Source: Inia geoffrensis (taxonomy: Eukaryota > Chordata > Mammalia > Artiodactyla > Iniidae). Taken from it: a stretch of DNA of 64,000 nt. The notes under the pieces are model-generated. The model did no database searches, was not told the origin of the DNA, and saw only the letters and a list, made by a program, of their open reading frames with translations. How positions within the stretch are numbered: position 1 is the stretch's first letter; each line of letters starts with the position of its first letter. The stretch spans positions 744,001-808,000 of the forward strand of contig JAZAQT010000029.1 in assembly GCA_036417435.1 (NCBI GenBank). Reading direction: 5' to 3'. The translations under genes and the position numbers were made by a program. Positions 23,822 through 37,693 of this stretch are shown in pieces.

Positions 23822-25296
23822 TTGGCCAAAAAGGGCGTATGCGTTTTTTCCTGAATATATTCAGGAAAAAACGCATACGCCCTTTTTGGCCAAGTGCATC
23901 ACTGTCGAACTGCTGCCTCTTTTCCTACTCTTTCAGAGCAATTCTTATCTACCCCCTGATATCTGTTTTCTGCAATTCTGCGTCGCGTTCAAGTCCTCTT
24001 CACAGCCTTCCTTCAATAAATTTTTGGATGATAGGGGTCATTTGGAACTCTGCAGGATTGTGAGTTACAGTGCCAAAAATCTCCTTTTCTCAACTCGCTT
24101 TCTTGTGAGCTGACCGCAAACCCGAAGAATTGCTTCAGGCCCTAATCTCGTTCCGGCATGGCATGCTGAGCCTTTGGTGAATTCTTCTTCCTGTAGGGAA
24201 ATCAGAGTTCAATGTGCCCGTCCAAACACATCGAGTAAGCCGCTCATTCGTTCTCCTTATTCCTGTTCATCTTCCACAGAAATTGCAAACTGTGCCCAAC
24301 AAGAGGTCAAAGGCACTGACTCTCCAAGTGGGGAGAATGTTAATATCGCATCTGGAACGGCGAACTCGAGTACCAGGGGGCGAAAATGGCGATGAGTTTT
24401 AAAATTTTGCCTGATCACTTCGTGGACCATATTCTGGGTTTTCCATGCGTATTTTACCTGAAGGATAAATCCCTGAAACGTGGAGATTTGGGACCCGTGC
24501 AATGGGAACCATGCACCATTGCCTCAAAGGGTCTGCATTCCCTCACCAATAGTATCAGCCCCAAGTGTCCAGCCTTATCTCTCCCCAGCTGTGGATGTAG
24601 AGGTGGTAAATCCAAGATTCCTCACAAGCCCTGTAGGACTTTTTTAAGAATTTCTCTCTATTTGACAGACCTTGTGTTTTCTTTTTCAAATTTATTTTTA
24701 TAAGGGGATTTAGCTTATTGACACTGCTGTGTGTATCCTGCTGTACACAAATGATTTTCTTATGGAGACCTATAAATGTATGGGTTTTAATATTCTTCAT
24801 AGTCAGGTATATTCCTAGGTTTTGAATACGGGGTGTTGAGTCCATTTGGTTGAGCAAGGAGTAGGTCTTGTCTAATATATATTTGGGTTATGGAATGGTA
24901 TCTGTCCTAATGGCAACCTCTGGTTTTATGCAGCCTCCCCACGCTCCTTTCCCCTTAAGCAAGCCTAAGTTTCTTTTGTAAATGTGAGACTCAGTTGTGT
25001 TTTGTAATGCAGTTCACACGTAGCCGTGATTACATTCCCGGTATTAGTGATATCTTATGATGTTTCTTTTTCTGTGCGACTTATTTCACTTAGAATCATC
25101 ATAACTAAATCCTCTCATTATGCTGCTACTGGTCTGTTGCCATTGATTTCATTGTTGAGTGATATTCCATTGTAGGGATGTACCACAACTTCTATATGCA
25201 TTTTTCTCTTTCTGGGCTATTAAAGTTGTACCATAGTCAAGGATCCCGTACACAGAGCAGCCCCAAACTTTGGTGTGGCTGTGTCTTTTTCATTGA
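23309..25296. repeat. Segment duplicated three monomers away (copy 2)
   Basis: Copy of 18,107-20,094. The differences I noticed are tttgggtcgg (about 23,762) and ggcatgctgag (about 24,161). Confidence 0.78.
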
Positions 25297-25555
25297 AATT
25301 TTTCGAATCTATAGCACCATAAGTGGAAGTGCCCTAGGCTCTCTAGCTTGGTTTTTTCTTTGTTCCAGGAAACACCATCCACTTCTCCAGAGTGGCTGTT
25401 GGCAATTTACATCCCGCCCATCAGCATAACAAGGCTGCCGGTTCTCCATGGCCTGTCCTGCCTCTCTGGATTTTACACTTTTTTCGGACGGCCCTTTGGA
25501 TCGGTGGGAAGTGAGACTTCCTTGTAGTGCGGATTTCCATTTCAGGCTTGCTTGG
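23822..25555. repeat. Satellite monomer M14 (1,734 bp)
   Basis: Carries the full M11 variant set 5,202 bp away, plus private ggcatgctgag (about 24,161). It diverges from M11 at about 25,297 (gaaatttttcgaa versus gaaattttccgaa). Confidence 0.95.
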
Positions 25556-27289
25556 TTGGCCAAAAAGGGCGTATGCGTTTTTTCCTGAATATATTCAGGA
25601 AAAAACGCATACGCCCTTTTTGGCCAAGTGCATCACTGTCGAACTGCTGCCTCTTTTCCTACTCTTTCAGAGCAATTCTTATCTACCCCCTGATATCTGT
25701 TTTCTGCAATTCTGCGTCGCGTTCAAGTCCTCTTCACAGCCTTCCTTCAATAAATTTTTGGATGATAAGGGTCATTTGGAACTCTGCAGGATTGTGAGTT
25801 ACAGTGCCAAAAATCTCCTTTTCTCAACTCGCTTTCTTGTGAGCTGACCGCAAACCCGAAGAATTGCTTCAGGCCCTAATCTCGTTCCGGCATGGCACGC
25901 TGAGCCTTTGGTGAATTCTTCTTCCTGTAGGGAAATCAGAGTTCAATGTGCCCGTCCAAACACATCGAGTAAGCCGCTCATTCGTTCTCCTTATTCCTGT
26001 TCATCTTCCACAGAAATTGCAAACTGTGCCAAACAAGAGGTCAAAGGCACTGACTCTCCAAGTGGGGAGAATGTTAATATCGCATCTGGAACGGCGAAGT
26101 CGAGTACCAGGCGGTGAAAATGGCGATGAGTTTTAAAATTTTGCCTGATCACTTCGTGGACCATATTCTGGGTTTTCCATGCATATTTTAGCTGAAGGAT
26201 AAATCCCTGAAACGTGGAGATTTGGGACCCGTGCAATGGGAACCATGCACCATTGCCTCAAAGGGTCTGCATTCCCTCACCAATAGTATCAGCCCCAAGT
26301 GTCCAGCCTTATCTCTCCCCAGCTGTGGATGTAGAGGTGGTAAATCCAAGATTCCTCACAAGCCCTGAAGGACTTATTTAAGAATTTCTCTCTATTTGAC
26401 AGCCCTTGTGTTTTCTTTTTCAAATTTATTTTTATAAGGGGATTTAGCTTATTGACACTGCTGTGTGTATCCTGCTGTACACAAATGATTTTCTTATGGA
26501 GACCTATAAATGTATGGGTTTTAATATTCTTCATAGTCAGGTATATTCCTAGCTTTTGAATACGGGGTGTTGAGTCCATTTGGTTGAGCAAGCAGTAGGT
26601 CTTGTCTAATATATATTTGGCTTATGGAATGGTATCTGTCCTAATGGCAACCTCTGGTTTTATGCAGCCTCCCCACTCTCCTTTCCCCTTAAGCAAGCCT
26701 AAGTTTCTTTTGTAAATGTGAGACTCTGTTGTGTTTTGTAATGCAGTTCACACGTAGCCGTGTTTACATTCCCGGTATTAGTGATATCTTATGATGTTTC
26801 TTTTTCTGTGCGACTTATTTCACTTAGAATCATCATAACTAAATCCTCTCATTATGCTGCTACTGGTCTGTTGCCATTGATTTCATTGTTGAGTGATATT
26901 CCATTGTAGGGATGTACCACAACTTCTATATGCATTTTTCTCTTTCTGGGCTATTAAAGTTGTACCATAGTCAAGGATCCCGTACACAGAGCAGCCCCAA
27001 ACTTTGGTGTGGCTGTGTCTTTTTCATTGAAATTTTCCGAATCTATAACACCATAAGTGGAAGTGCCCTAGGCTCTCTAGCTTGTTTTTTTCTTTGTTCC
27101 AGGAAACACCATCCACTTCTCCAGAGTGGCTGTTGGCAATTTACATCCCGCTCATCAGCATAACAAGGCTGCCGGTTCTCCATGGCCTGTCTTGCCTCTC
27201 TGGATTTTACACTTTTTTCGGACGGCCCTTTGGATCGGTGGGAAGTGAGACTTCCTTGTAGTGCGGATTTCCATTGCAGGCTCGCTTGG
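25556..27289. repeat. Satellite monomer M15 (1,734 bp)
   Basis: Perfect palindrome, preceded by ccatttcagg, a B-type state inside block A. Private variants are gatgataagggtc, gcgaagtcgag, tagcttttgaat and caagcagtagg. Its right part (tataacacc, cgctcatcagc, gtcttgcctc, caggctcgc) begins the M15-M19 variant group. Confidence 0.95.
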
Positions 27290-29023
27290 TTGGCCAAAAA
27301 GGGCGTATGCGTTTTTTCCTGAATATATTCAGGAAAAAACGCATACGCCCTTTTTGGCCAAGTGCATCACTGTCGAACTGCTGCCTCTTTTCCTACTCTT
27401 TCAGAGCAATTCTTATCTACCCCCTGATATCTGTTTTCTGCAATTCTGCGTCGCGTTCAAGTCCTCTTCACAGCCTTCCTTCAATAAATTTTTGGATGAT
27501 AGGGGTCATTTGGAACTCTGCAGGATTGTGAGTTACAGTGCCAAAAATCTCCTTTTCTCAACTCGCTTTCTTGTGAGCTGACCGCAAACCCGAAGAATTG
27601 CTTCAGGCCCTAATCTCGTTCCGGCATGGCACGCCGAGCCTTTGGTGAATTCTTCTTCCTGTAGGGAAATCAGAGTTCAATGTGCCCGTCCAAACACATC
27701 GAGTAAGCCGCTCATTCGTTCTCCTTATTCCTGTTCATCTTCCACAGAAATTGCAAACTGTGCCAAACAAGAGGTCAAAGGCACTGACTCTCCAAGTGGG
27801 GAGAATGTTAATATCGCATCTGGAACGGCGAACTCGAGTACCAGGGGGCGAAAATGGCGATGAGTTTTAAAATTTTGCCTGATCACTTCGTGGACCATAT
27901 TCTGGGTTTTCCATGCATATTTTAGCTGAAGGATAAATCCCTGAAACGTGGAGATTTGGGACCCGTGCAATGGGAACCATGCACCATTGCCTCAAAGGGT
28001 CTGCATTCCCTCACCAATAGTATCAGCCCCAAGTGTCCAGCCTTATCTCTCCCCAGCTGTGGATGTAGAGGTGGTAAATCCAAGATTCCTCACAAGCCCT
28101 GAAGGACTTATTTAAGAATTTCTCTCTATTTGACAGCCCTTGTGTTTTCTTTTTCAAATTTATTTTTATAAGGGGATTTAGCTTATTTACACTGCTGTGT
28201 GTATCCTGCTGTACACAAATGATTTTCTTATGGAGACCTATAAATGTATGGGTTTTAATATTCTTCATAGTCAGGTATATTCCTAGGTTTTGAATACGGG
28301 GTGTTGAGTCCATTTGGTTGAGCAAGGAGTAGGTCTTGTCTAAGATATATTTGGCTTATGGAATGGTATCTGTCCTAATGTCAACCTCTGGTTTTATGCA
28401 GCCTCCCCACTCTCCTTTCCCCTTAAGCAAGCATAAGTTTCTTTTGTAAATGTGAGAATCTGTTGTGTTTTGTAATGCAGTTCACAAGTAGCCGTGTTTA
28501 CATTCCCGGTATTAGTGATATCTTATGATGTTTCTTTTTCTGTGCGACTTATTTCACTTAGAATCATCATAACTAAATCCTCTCATTATGCTGCTACTGG
28601 TCTGTTGCCATTGATTTCATTGTTGAGTGATATTCCATTGTAGGGATGTACCACGACTTCTATATGCATTTTTCTCTTTCTGGGCTATTAAAGTTGTACC
28701 ATAGTCAAGGATCCCGTACACAGAGCAGCCCCAAACTTTGGTGTGGCTGTGTCTTTTTCATTGAAATTTTCCGAATCTATAGCACCATAAGTGGAAGTGC
28801 CCTAGGCTCTCTAGCTTGTTTTTTTCTTTGTTCCAGGAAACACCATCCACTTCTCCAGAGTGGCTGTTGGCAATTTACATCCCGCTCATCAGCATAACAA
28901 GGCTGCCGGTTCTCCATGGCCTGTCTTGCCTCTCTGGATTTTACACTTTTTTCGGACGGCCCTTTGGATCGGTGGGAAGTGAGACTTCCTTGTAGTGCGG
29001 ATTTCCATTGCAGGCTCGCTTGG
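27290..29023. repeat. Satellite monomer M16 (1,734 bp)
   Basis: Perfect palindrome. Carries cttatttacac, taagatatatt, taatgtcaacc, gcaagcataag, cacaagtagcc and ccacgacttc, shared with M18. Confidence 0.95.
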
Positions 29024-30757
29024 TTGGCCAAAAAGGGCGTATGCGTTTTTTCCTGAATATATTCAGGAAAAAACGCATACGCCCTTTTTGGCCAAGTGCA
29101 TCACTGTCGAACTGCTGCCTCTTTTCCTACTCTTTCAGAGCAATTCTTATCTACCCCCTGATATCTGTTTTCTGCAATTCTGCGTCGCGTTCAAGTCCTC
29201 TTCACAGCCTTCCTTCAATAAATTTTTGGATGATAGGGGTCATTTGGAACTCTGCAGGATTGTGAGTTACAGTGCCAAAAGTCTCCTTTTCTCAACTCGC
29301 TTTCTTGTGAGCTGACCGCAAACCCGAAGAATTGCTTCAGGCCCTAATCTCGTTCCGGCATGGCACGCCGAGCCTTTGGTGAATTCTTCTTCCTGTAGGG
29401 AAATCAGAGTTCAATGTGCAGGTCCAAACACATCGAGTAAGCCGCTCATTCGTTCTCCTTATTCCTGTTCATCTTCCACAGAAATTGCAAACTGTGCCAA
29501 ACAAGAGGTCAAAGGCACTGACTCTCCAAGTGGGGAGAATTTTAATATCGCATCTGGAACGGCGAACTCGAGTACCAGGGGGCGAAAATGGCGATGAGTT
29601 TTAAAATTTTGCCTGATCATTTCGTGGACCATATTCTGGGTTTTCCATGCATATTTTAGCTGAAGGATAAATCCGTTAAACGTGGAGATTTGGGACCCGT
29701 GCAATGGGAACCATGCACCATTGCCTCAAAGGGTCTGCATTCCCTCACCAATAGTATCAGCCCCAAGTGTCCAGCCTTATCTCTCCCCAGCTGTGGATGT
29801 AGAGGTGGTAAATCCAAGATTCCTCACAAGCCCTGAAGGACTTATTTAAGAATTTCTCTCTATTTGACAGCCCTTGTGTTTTCTTTTTCAAATTTATTTT
29901 TATAAGTGGATTTAGCTTATTGACACTGCTGTGTGTATCCTGCTGTACACAAATGATTTTCTTATGGAGACCTATAAATGTATGGGTTTTAATATTCTTC
30001 ATAGTCAGGTATATTCCTAGGTTTTGAATACGGGGTGTTGAGTCCATTTGGTTGAGCAAGGAGTAGGTCTTGTCTAATATATATTTGGCTTATGGAATGG
30101 TATCTGTCCTAATGGCAACCTCTGGTTTTATGCAGCCTCCCCACTCTCCTTTCCCCTTAAGCAAGCCTAAGTTTCTTTTGTAAATGTGAGACTCTGTTGT
30201 GTTTTGTAATGCAGTTCACACGTAGCGGTGTTTACATTCCCGGTATTAGTGATATCTTATGATGTTTCTTTTTCTGTGCGACTTATTTCACTTAGAATCA
30301 TCATAACTAAATCCTCTCATTATGCTGCTACTGGTCTGTTGCCATTGATTTCATTGTTGAGTGATATTCCATTGTAGGGATGTACCACAACTTCTATATG
30401 CATTTTTCTCTTTCTGGGCTATTAAAGTTGTACCATAGTCAAGGATCCCGTACACAGAGCAGCCCCAAACTTTGGTGTGGCTGTGTCTTTTTCATTGAAA
30501 TTTTCCGAATCTATAACACCATAAGTGGAAGTGCCCTAGGCTCTCTAGCTTGGTTTTTTCTTTGTTCCAGGAAACACCATCCACTTCTCCAGAGTGGCTG
30601 TTGGCAATTTACATCCCGCTCATCAGCATAACAAGGCTGCCGGTTCTCCATGGCCTGTCTTGCCTCTCTGGATTTTACACTTTTTTCGGACGGCCCTTTG
30701 GATCGGTGGGAAGTGAGACTTCCTTGTAGTGCGGATTTCCATTGCAGGCTCGCTTGG
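29024..30757. repeat. Satellite monomer M17 (1,734 bp)
   Basis: Perfect palindrome. Carries aaaagtctcc, tgtgcaggtcc, gaattttaatatcgc, atccgttaaacg, ataagtggattt and gtagcggtg, shared with M19. gatcatttcg (about 29,616) is private. Confidence 0.95.
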
Positions 30758-32491
30758 TTGGCCAAAAAGGGCGTATGCGTTTTTTCCTGAATATATTCAG
30801 GAAAAAACGCATACGCCCTTTTTGGCCAAGTGCATCACTGTCGAACTGCTGCCTCTTTTCCTACTCTTTCAGAGCAATTCTTATCTACCCCCTGATATCT
30901 GTTTTCTGCAATTCTGCATCGCGTTCAAGTCCTCTTCACAGCTTTCCTTCAATAAATTTTTGGATGATAGGGGTCATTTGGAACTCTGCAGGATTGTGAG
31001 TTACAGTGCCAAAAATCTCCTTTTCTCAACTCGCTTTCTTGTGAGCTGACCGCAAACCCGAAGAATTGCTTCAGGCCCTAATCTCGTTCGGGCATGGCAC
31101 GCCGAGCCTTTGGTGAATTCTTCTTCCTGTAGGGAAATCAGAGTTCAATGTGCCCGTCCAAACACATCGAGTAAGCCGCTCATTCGTTCTCCTTATTCCT
31201 GTTCATCTTCCACAGAAATTGCAAACTGTGCCAAACAAGAGGTCAAAGGCACTGACTCTCCAAGTGGGGAGAATGTTAATATCGCATCTGGAACGGCGAA
31301 CTCGAGTACCAGGGGGCGAAAATGGCGATGAGTTTTAAAATTTTGCCTGATCACTTCGTGGACCATATTCTGGGTTTTCCATGCATATTTTAGCTGAAGG
31401 ATAAATCCCTGAAACGTGGAGATTTGGGACCCGTGCAATGGGAACCATGCACCATTGCCTCAAAGGGTCTGCATTCCCTCACCAATAGTATCAGCCCCAA
31501 GTGTCCAGCCTTATCTCTCCCCAGCTGTGGATGTAGAGGTGGTAAATCCAAGATTCCTCACAAGCCCTGAAGGACTTATTTAAGAATTTCTCTCTATTTG
31601 ACAGCCCTTGTGTTTTCTTTTTCAAATTTATTTTTATAAGGGGATTTAGCTTATTTACACTGCTGTGTGTATCCTGCTGTACACAAATGATTTTCTTATG
31701 GAGACCTATAAATGTATGGGTTTTAATATTCTTCATAGTCAGGTATATTCCTAGGTTTTGAATACGGGGTGTTGAGTCCATTTGGTTGAGCAAGGAGTAG
31801 GTCTTGTCTAAGATATATTTGGCTTATGGAATGGTATCTGTCCTAATGTCAACCTCTGGTTTTATGCAGCCTCCCCACTCTCCTTTCCCCTTAAGCAAGC
31901 ATAAGTTTCTTTTGTAAATGTGAGAATCTGTTGTGTTTTGTAATGCAGTTCACAAGTAGCCGTGTTTACATTCCCGGTATTAGTGATATCTTATGATGTT
32001 TCTTTTTCTGTGCGACTTATTTCACTTAGAATCATCATAACTAAATCCTCTCATTATGCTGCTACTGGTCTGTTGCCATTGATTTCATTGTTGAGTGATA
32101 TTCCATTGTAGGGATGTACCACGACTTCTATATGCATTTTTCTCTTTCTGGGCTATTAAAGTTGTACCATAGTCAAGGATCCCGTACACAGAGCAGCCCC
32201 AAACTTTGGTGTGGCTGTGTCTTTTTCATTGAAATTTTCCGAATCTATAGCACCATAAGTGGAAGTGCCCTAGGCTCTCTAGCTTGTTTTTTTCTTTGTT
32301 CCAGGAAACACCATCCACTTCTCCAGAGTGGCTGTTGGCAATTTACATCCCGCTCATCAGCATAACAAGGCTGCCGGTTCTCCATGGCCTGTCTTGCCTC
32401 TCTGGATTTTACACTTTTTTCGGACGGCCCTTTGGATCGGTGGGAAGTGAGACTTCCTTGTAGTGCGGATTTCCATTGCAGGCTCGCTTGG
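30758..32491. repeat. Satellite monomer M18 (1,734 bp)
   Basis: Perfect palindrome. Carries ctgcatcgcg, cagctttcc and gttcgggcatgg (shared with M20). Its right part matches M16. Confidence 0.95.
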
Positions 32492-34225
32492 TTGGCCAAA
32501 AAGGGCGTATGCGTTTTTTCCTGAATATATTCAGGAAAAAACGCATACGCCCTTTTTGGCCAAGTGCATCACTGTCGAACTGCTGCCTCTTTTCCTACTC
32601 TTTCAGAGCAATTCTTATCTACCCCCTGATATCTGTTTTCTGCAATTCTGCGTCGCGTTCAAGTCCTCTTCACAGCCTTCCTTCAATAAATTTTTGGATG
32701 ATAGGGGTCATTTGGAACTCTGCAGGATTGTGAGTTACAGTGCCAAAAGTCTCCTTTTCTCAACTCGCTTTCTTGTGAGCTGACCGCAAACCCGAAGAAT
32801 TGCTTCAGGCCCTAATCTCGTTCCGGCATGGCACGCCGAGCCTTTGGTGAATTCTTCTTCCTGTAGGGAAATCAGAGTTCAATGTGCAGGTCCAAACACA
32901 TCGAGTAAGCCGCTCATTCGTTCTCCTTATTCCTGTTCATCTTCCACAGAAATTGCAAACTGTGCCAAACAAGAGGTCAAAGGCACTGACTCTCCAAGTG
33001 GGGAGAATTTTAATATCGCATCTGGAACGGCGAACTCGAGTACCAGGGGGCGAAAATGGCGATGAGTTTTAAAATTTTGCCTGATCACTTCGTGGACCAT
33101 ATTCTGGGTTTTCCATGCATATTTTAGCTGAAGGATAAATCCGTTAAACGTGGAGATTTGGGACCCGTGCAATGGGAACCATGCACCATTGCCTCAAAGG
33201 GTCTGCATTCCCTCACCAATAGTATCAGCCCCAAGTGTCCAGCCTTATCTCTCCCCAGCTGTGGATGTAGAGGTGGTAAATCCAAGATTCCTCACAAGCC
33301 CTGAAGGACTTATTTAAGAATTTCTCTCTATTTGACAGCCCTTGTGTTTTCTTTTTCAAATTTATTTTTATAAGTGGATTTAGCTTATTGACACTGCTGT
33401 GTGTATCCTGCTGTACACAAATGATTTTCTTATGGAGACCTATAAATGTATGGGTTTTAATATTCTTCATAGTCAGGTATATTCCTAGGTTTTGAATACG
33501 GGGTGTTGAGTCCATTTGGTTGAGCAAGGAGTAGGTCTTGTCTAATATATATTTGGCTTATGGAATGGTATCTGTCCTAATGGCAACCTCTGGTTTTATG
33601 CAGCCTCCCCACTCTCCTTTCCCCTTAAGCAAGCCTAAGTTTCTTTTGTAAATGTGAGACTCTGTTGTGTTTTGTAATGCAGTTCACACGTAGCGGTGTT
33701 TACATTCCCGGTATTAGTGATATCTTATGATGTTTCTTTTTCTGTGCGACTTATTTCACTTAGAATCATCATAACTAAATCCTCTCATTATGCTGCTACT
33801 GGTCTGTTGCCATTGATTTCATTGTTGAGTGATATTCCATTGTAGGGATGTACCACAACTTCTATATGCATTTTTCTCTTTCTGGGCTATTAAAGTTGTA
33901 CCATAGTCAAGGATCCCGTACACAGAGCAGCCCCAAACTTTGGTGTGGCTGTGTCTTTTTCATTGAAATTTTCCGAATCTATAACACCATAAGTGGAAGT
34001 GCCCTAGGCTCTCTAGCTTGGTTTTTTCTTTGTTCCAGGAAACACCATCCACTTCTCCAGAGTGGCTGTTGGCAATTTACATCCCGCTCATCAGCATAAC
34101 AAGGCTGCCGGTTCTCCATGGCCTGTCTTGCCTCTCTGGATTTTACACTTTTTTCGGACGGCCCTTTGGATCGGTGGGAAGTGAGACTTCCTTGTAGTGC
34201 GGATTTCCATTGCAGGCTCGCTTGG
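32492..34225. repeat. Satellite monomer M19 (1,734 bp)
   Basis: Matches M17 at 3,468 bp. The one difference I noted is at about 33,088, which reads gatcacttcg here. Confidence 0.95.
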
Positions 34226-35959
34226 TTGGCCAAAAAGGGCGTATGCGTTTTTTCCTGAATATATTCAGGAAAAAACGCATACGCCCTTTTTGGCCAAGTG
34301 CATCACTGTCGAACTGCTGCCTCTTTTCCTACTCTTTCAGAGCAATTCTTATCTACCCCCTGATATCTGTTTTCTGCAATTCTGCATCGCGTTCAAGTCC
34401 TCTTCACAGCTTTCCTTCAATAAATTTTTGGATGATAGGGGTCATTTGGAACTCTGCAGGATTGTGAGTTACAGTGCCAAAAATCTCCTTTTCTCAACTC
34501 GCTTTCTTGTGAGCTGACCGCAAACCCGAAGAATTGCTTCAGGCCCTAATCTCGTTCGGGCATGGCACGCCGAGCCTTTGGTGAATTCTTCTTCCTGTAG
34601 GGAAATCAGAGTTCAATGTGCCCGTCCAAACACATCGAGTAAGCCGCTCATTCGTTCTCCTTATTCCTGTTCATCTTCCACAGAAATTGCAAACTGTGCC
34701 AAACAAGAGGTCAAAGGCACTGACTCTCCAAGTGGGGAGAATGTTAATATCGCATCTGGAACGGCGAACTCGAGTACCAGGGGGCGAAAATGGCGATGAG
34801 TTTTAAAATTTTGCCTGATCACTTCGTGGACCATATTCTGGGTTTTCCATGCATATTTTAGCTGAAGGATAAATCCCTGAAACGTGGAGATTTGGGACCC
34901 GTGCAATGGGAACCATGCACCATTGCCTCAAAGGGTCTGCATTCCCTCACCAATAGTATCAGCCCCAAGTGTCCAGCCTTATCTCTCCCCAGCTGTGGAT
35001 GTAGAGGTGGTAAATCCAAGATTCCTCACAAGCCCTGAAGGACTTATTTAAGAATTTCTCTCTATTTGACAGCCCTTGTGTTTTCTTTTTCAAATTTATT
35101 TTTATAAGGGGATTTAGCTTATTTACACTGCTGTGTGTATCCTGCTGTACACAAATGATTTTCTTATGGAGACCTATAAATGTATGGGTTTTAATATTCT
35201 TCATAGTCAGGTATATTCCTAGGTTTTGAATACGGGGTGTTGAGTCCATTTGGTTGAGCAAGGAGTAGGTCTTGTCTAATATATATTTGGCTTATGGAAT
35301 GGTATCTGTCCTAATGTCAACCTCTGGTTTTATGCAGCCTCCCCACTCTCCTTTCCCCTTAAGCAAGCATAAGTTTCTTTTGTAAATGTGAGAATCTGTT
35401 GTGTTTTGTAATGCAGTTCACAAGTAGCCGTGTTTACATTCCCGGTATTAGTGATATCTTATGATGTTTCTTTTTCTGTGCGACTTATTTCACTTAGAAT
35501 CATCATAACTAAATCCTCTCATTATGCTGCTACTGGTCTGTTGCCATTGATTTCATTGTTGAGTGATATTCCATTGTAGGGATGTACCACGACTTCTATA
35601 TGCATTTTTCTCTTTCTGGGCTATTAAAGTTGTACCATAGTCAAGGATCCCGTACACAGAGCAGCCCCAAACTTTGGTGTGGCTGTGTCTTTTTCATTGA
35701 AATTTTCCGAATCTATAGCACCATAAGTGGAAGTGCCCTAGGCTCTCTAGCTTGGTTTTTTCTTTGTTCCAGGAAACACCATCCACTTCTCCAGAGTGGC
35801 TGTTGGCAATTTACATCCCGCCCATCAGCATAACAAGGCTGCCGGTTCTCCATGGCCTGTCCTGCCTCTCTGGATTTTACACTTTTTTCGGACGGCCCTT
35901 TGGATCGGTGGGAAGTGAGACTTCCTTGTAGTGCGGATTTCCATTGCAGGCTTGCTTGG
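34226..35959. repeat. Satellite monomer M20 (1,734 bp)
   Basis: Matches M18 until about 35,279, where it reads taatatatattt instead of taagatatatt. It keeps taatgtcaacc, cacaagtagcc and ccacgacttc but has cttggtttttt and cgcccatcagc. Confidence 0.95.
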
Positions 35960-37693
35960 TTGGCCAAAAAGGGCGTATGCGTTTTTTCCTGAATATATTC
36001 AGGAAAAAACGCATACGCCCTTTTTGGCCAAGTGCATCACTGTCGAACTGCTGCCTCTTTTCCTACTCTTTCAGAGCAATTCTTATCTACCCCCTGATAT
36101 CTGTTTTCTGCAATTCTGCGTCGCGTTCAAGTCCTCTTCACAGCCTTCCTTCAATAAATTTTTGGATGATAGGGGTCATTTGGAACTCTGCAGGATTGTG
36201 AGTTACAGTGCCAAAAATCTCCTTTTCTCAACTCGCTTTCTTGTGAGCTGACCGCAAACCCGAAGAATTGCTTCAGGCCCTAATCTCGTTCCGGCATGGC
36301 ACGCCGAGCCTTTGGTGAATTCTTCTTCCTGTAGGGAAATCAGAGTTCAATGTGCCCGTCCAAACACATCGAGTAAGCCGCTCATTCGTTCTCCTTATTC
36401 CTGTTCATCTTCCACAGAAATTGCAAACTGTGCCAAACAAGAGGTCAAAGGCACTGACTCTCCAAGTGGGGAGAATGTTAATATCGCATCTGGAACGGCG
36501 AACTCGAGTACCAGGGGGCGAAAATGGCGATGAGTTTTAAAATTTTGCCTGATCACTTCGTGGACCATATTCTGGGTTTTCCATGCATATTTTAGCTGAA
36601 GGATAAATCCCTGAAACGTGGAGATTTGGGACCCGTGCAATGGGAACCATGCACCATTGCCTCAAAGGGTCTGCATTCCCTCACCAATAGTATCAGCCCC
36701 AAGTGTCCAGCCTTATCTCTCCCCATCTGTGGATGTAGAGGTGGTAAATCCAAGATTCCTCACAAGCCCTGAAGGACTTATTTAAGAATTTCTCTCTATT
36801 TGACAGGCCTTGTGTTTTCTTTTTCAAATTTATTTTTATAAGGGGATTTAGCTTATTGACACTGCTGTGTGTATCCTGCTGTACACAAATGATTTTCTTA
36901 TGGAGACCTATAAATGTATGGGATTTAATATTCTTCATAGTCAGGTATATTCCTAGGTTTTGAATACGGGGTGTTGAGTCCATTTGGTTGAGCAAGGAGT
37001 AGGTCTTGTCTAATATATATTTGGCTTATGGAATGGTATCTGTCCTAATGTCAACCCCTGGTTTTATGCAGCCTCCCCACTCTCCTTTCCCCTTAAGCAA
37101 GCATAAGTTTCTTTTGTAAATGTGAGAATCTGTTGTGTTTTGTAATGCAGTTCACACGTAGCCGTGTTTACATTCCCGGTATTAGTGATATCTTATGATG
37201 TTTCTTTTTCTGTGCGACTTATTTCACTTAGAATCATCATAACTAAATCCTCTCATTATGCTGCTACTGGTCTGTTGCCATTGATTTCATTGTTGAGTGA
37301 TATTCCATTGTAGGGATGTACCACGACTTCTATATGCATTTTTCTCTTTCTGGGCTATTAAAGTTGTACCATAGTCAAGGATCCCGTACACAGAGCAGCC
37401 CCAAACTTTGGTGTGGCTGTGTCTTTTTCATTGAAATTTTCCGAATCTATAGCACCATAAGTGGAAGTGCCCTAGGCTCTCTAGCTTGGTTTTTTCTTTG
37501 TTCCAGGAAACACCATCCACTTCTCCAGAGTGGCTGTTGGCAATTTACATCCCGCCCATCAGCATAACAAGGCTGCCAGTTCTCCATGGCCTGTCCTGCC
37601 TCTCTGGATTTTACACTTTTTTCGGACGGCCCTTTGGATCGGTGGGAAGTGAGACTTCCTTGTAGTGCGGATTTCCATTGCAGGCTTGCTTGG
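35960..37693. repeat. Satellite monomer M21 (1,734 bp)
   Basis: Perfect palindrome. Private variants are ccccatctgtgg, gacaggccttg, gggatttaatattc, tcaacccctgg and ctgccagttctcc (the last also in M36). Confidence 0.95.

Larger units (their letters stand above)
27630..35279. repeat. Dimer higher-order repeat of 3,468 bp, about 2.2 copies
   Basis: Base x matches x+3,468 from about 27,630 to 31,811. Variants recurring at this period are cttatttacac (28,183; 31,651; 35,119), taagatatatt (28,341; 31,809), cacaagtagcc, aaaagtctcc, tgtgcaggtcc, atccgttaaacg, ataagtggattt and gtagcggtg. The only difference I noticed is in gatcatttcg near 29,620, so the duplication looks very recent. Confidence 0.82.
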
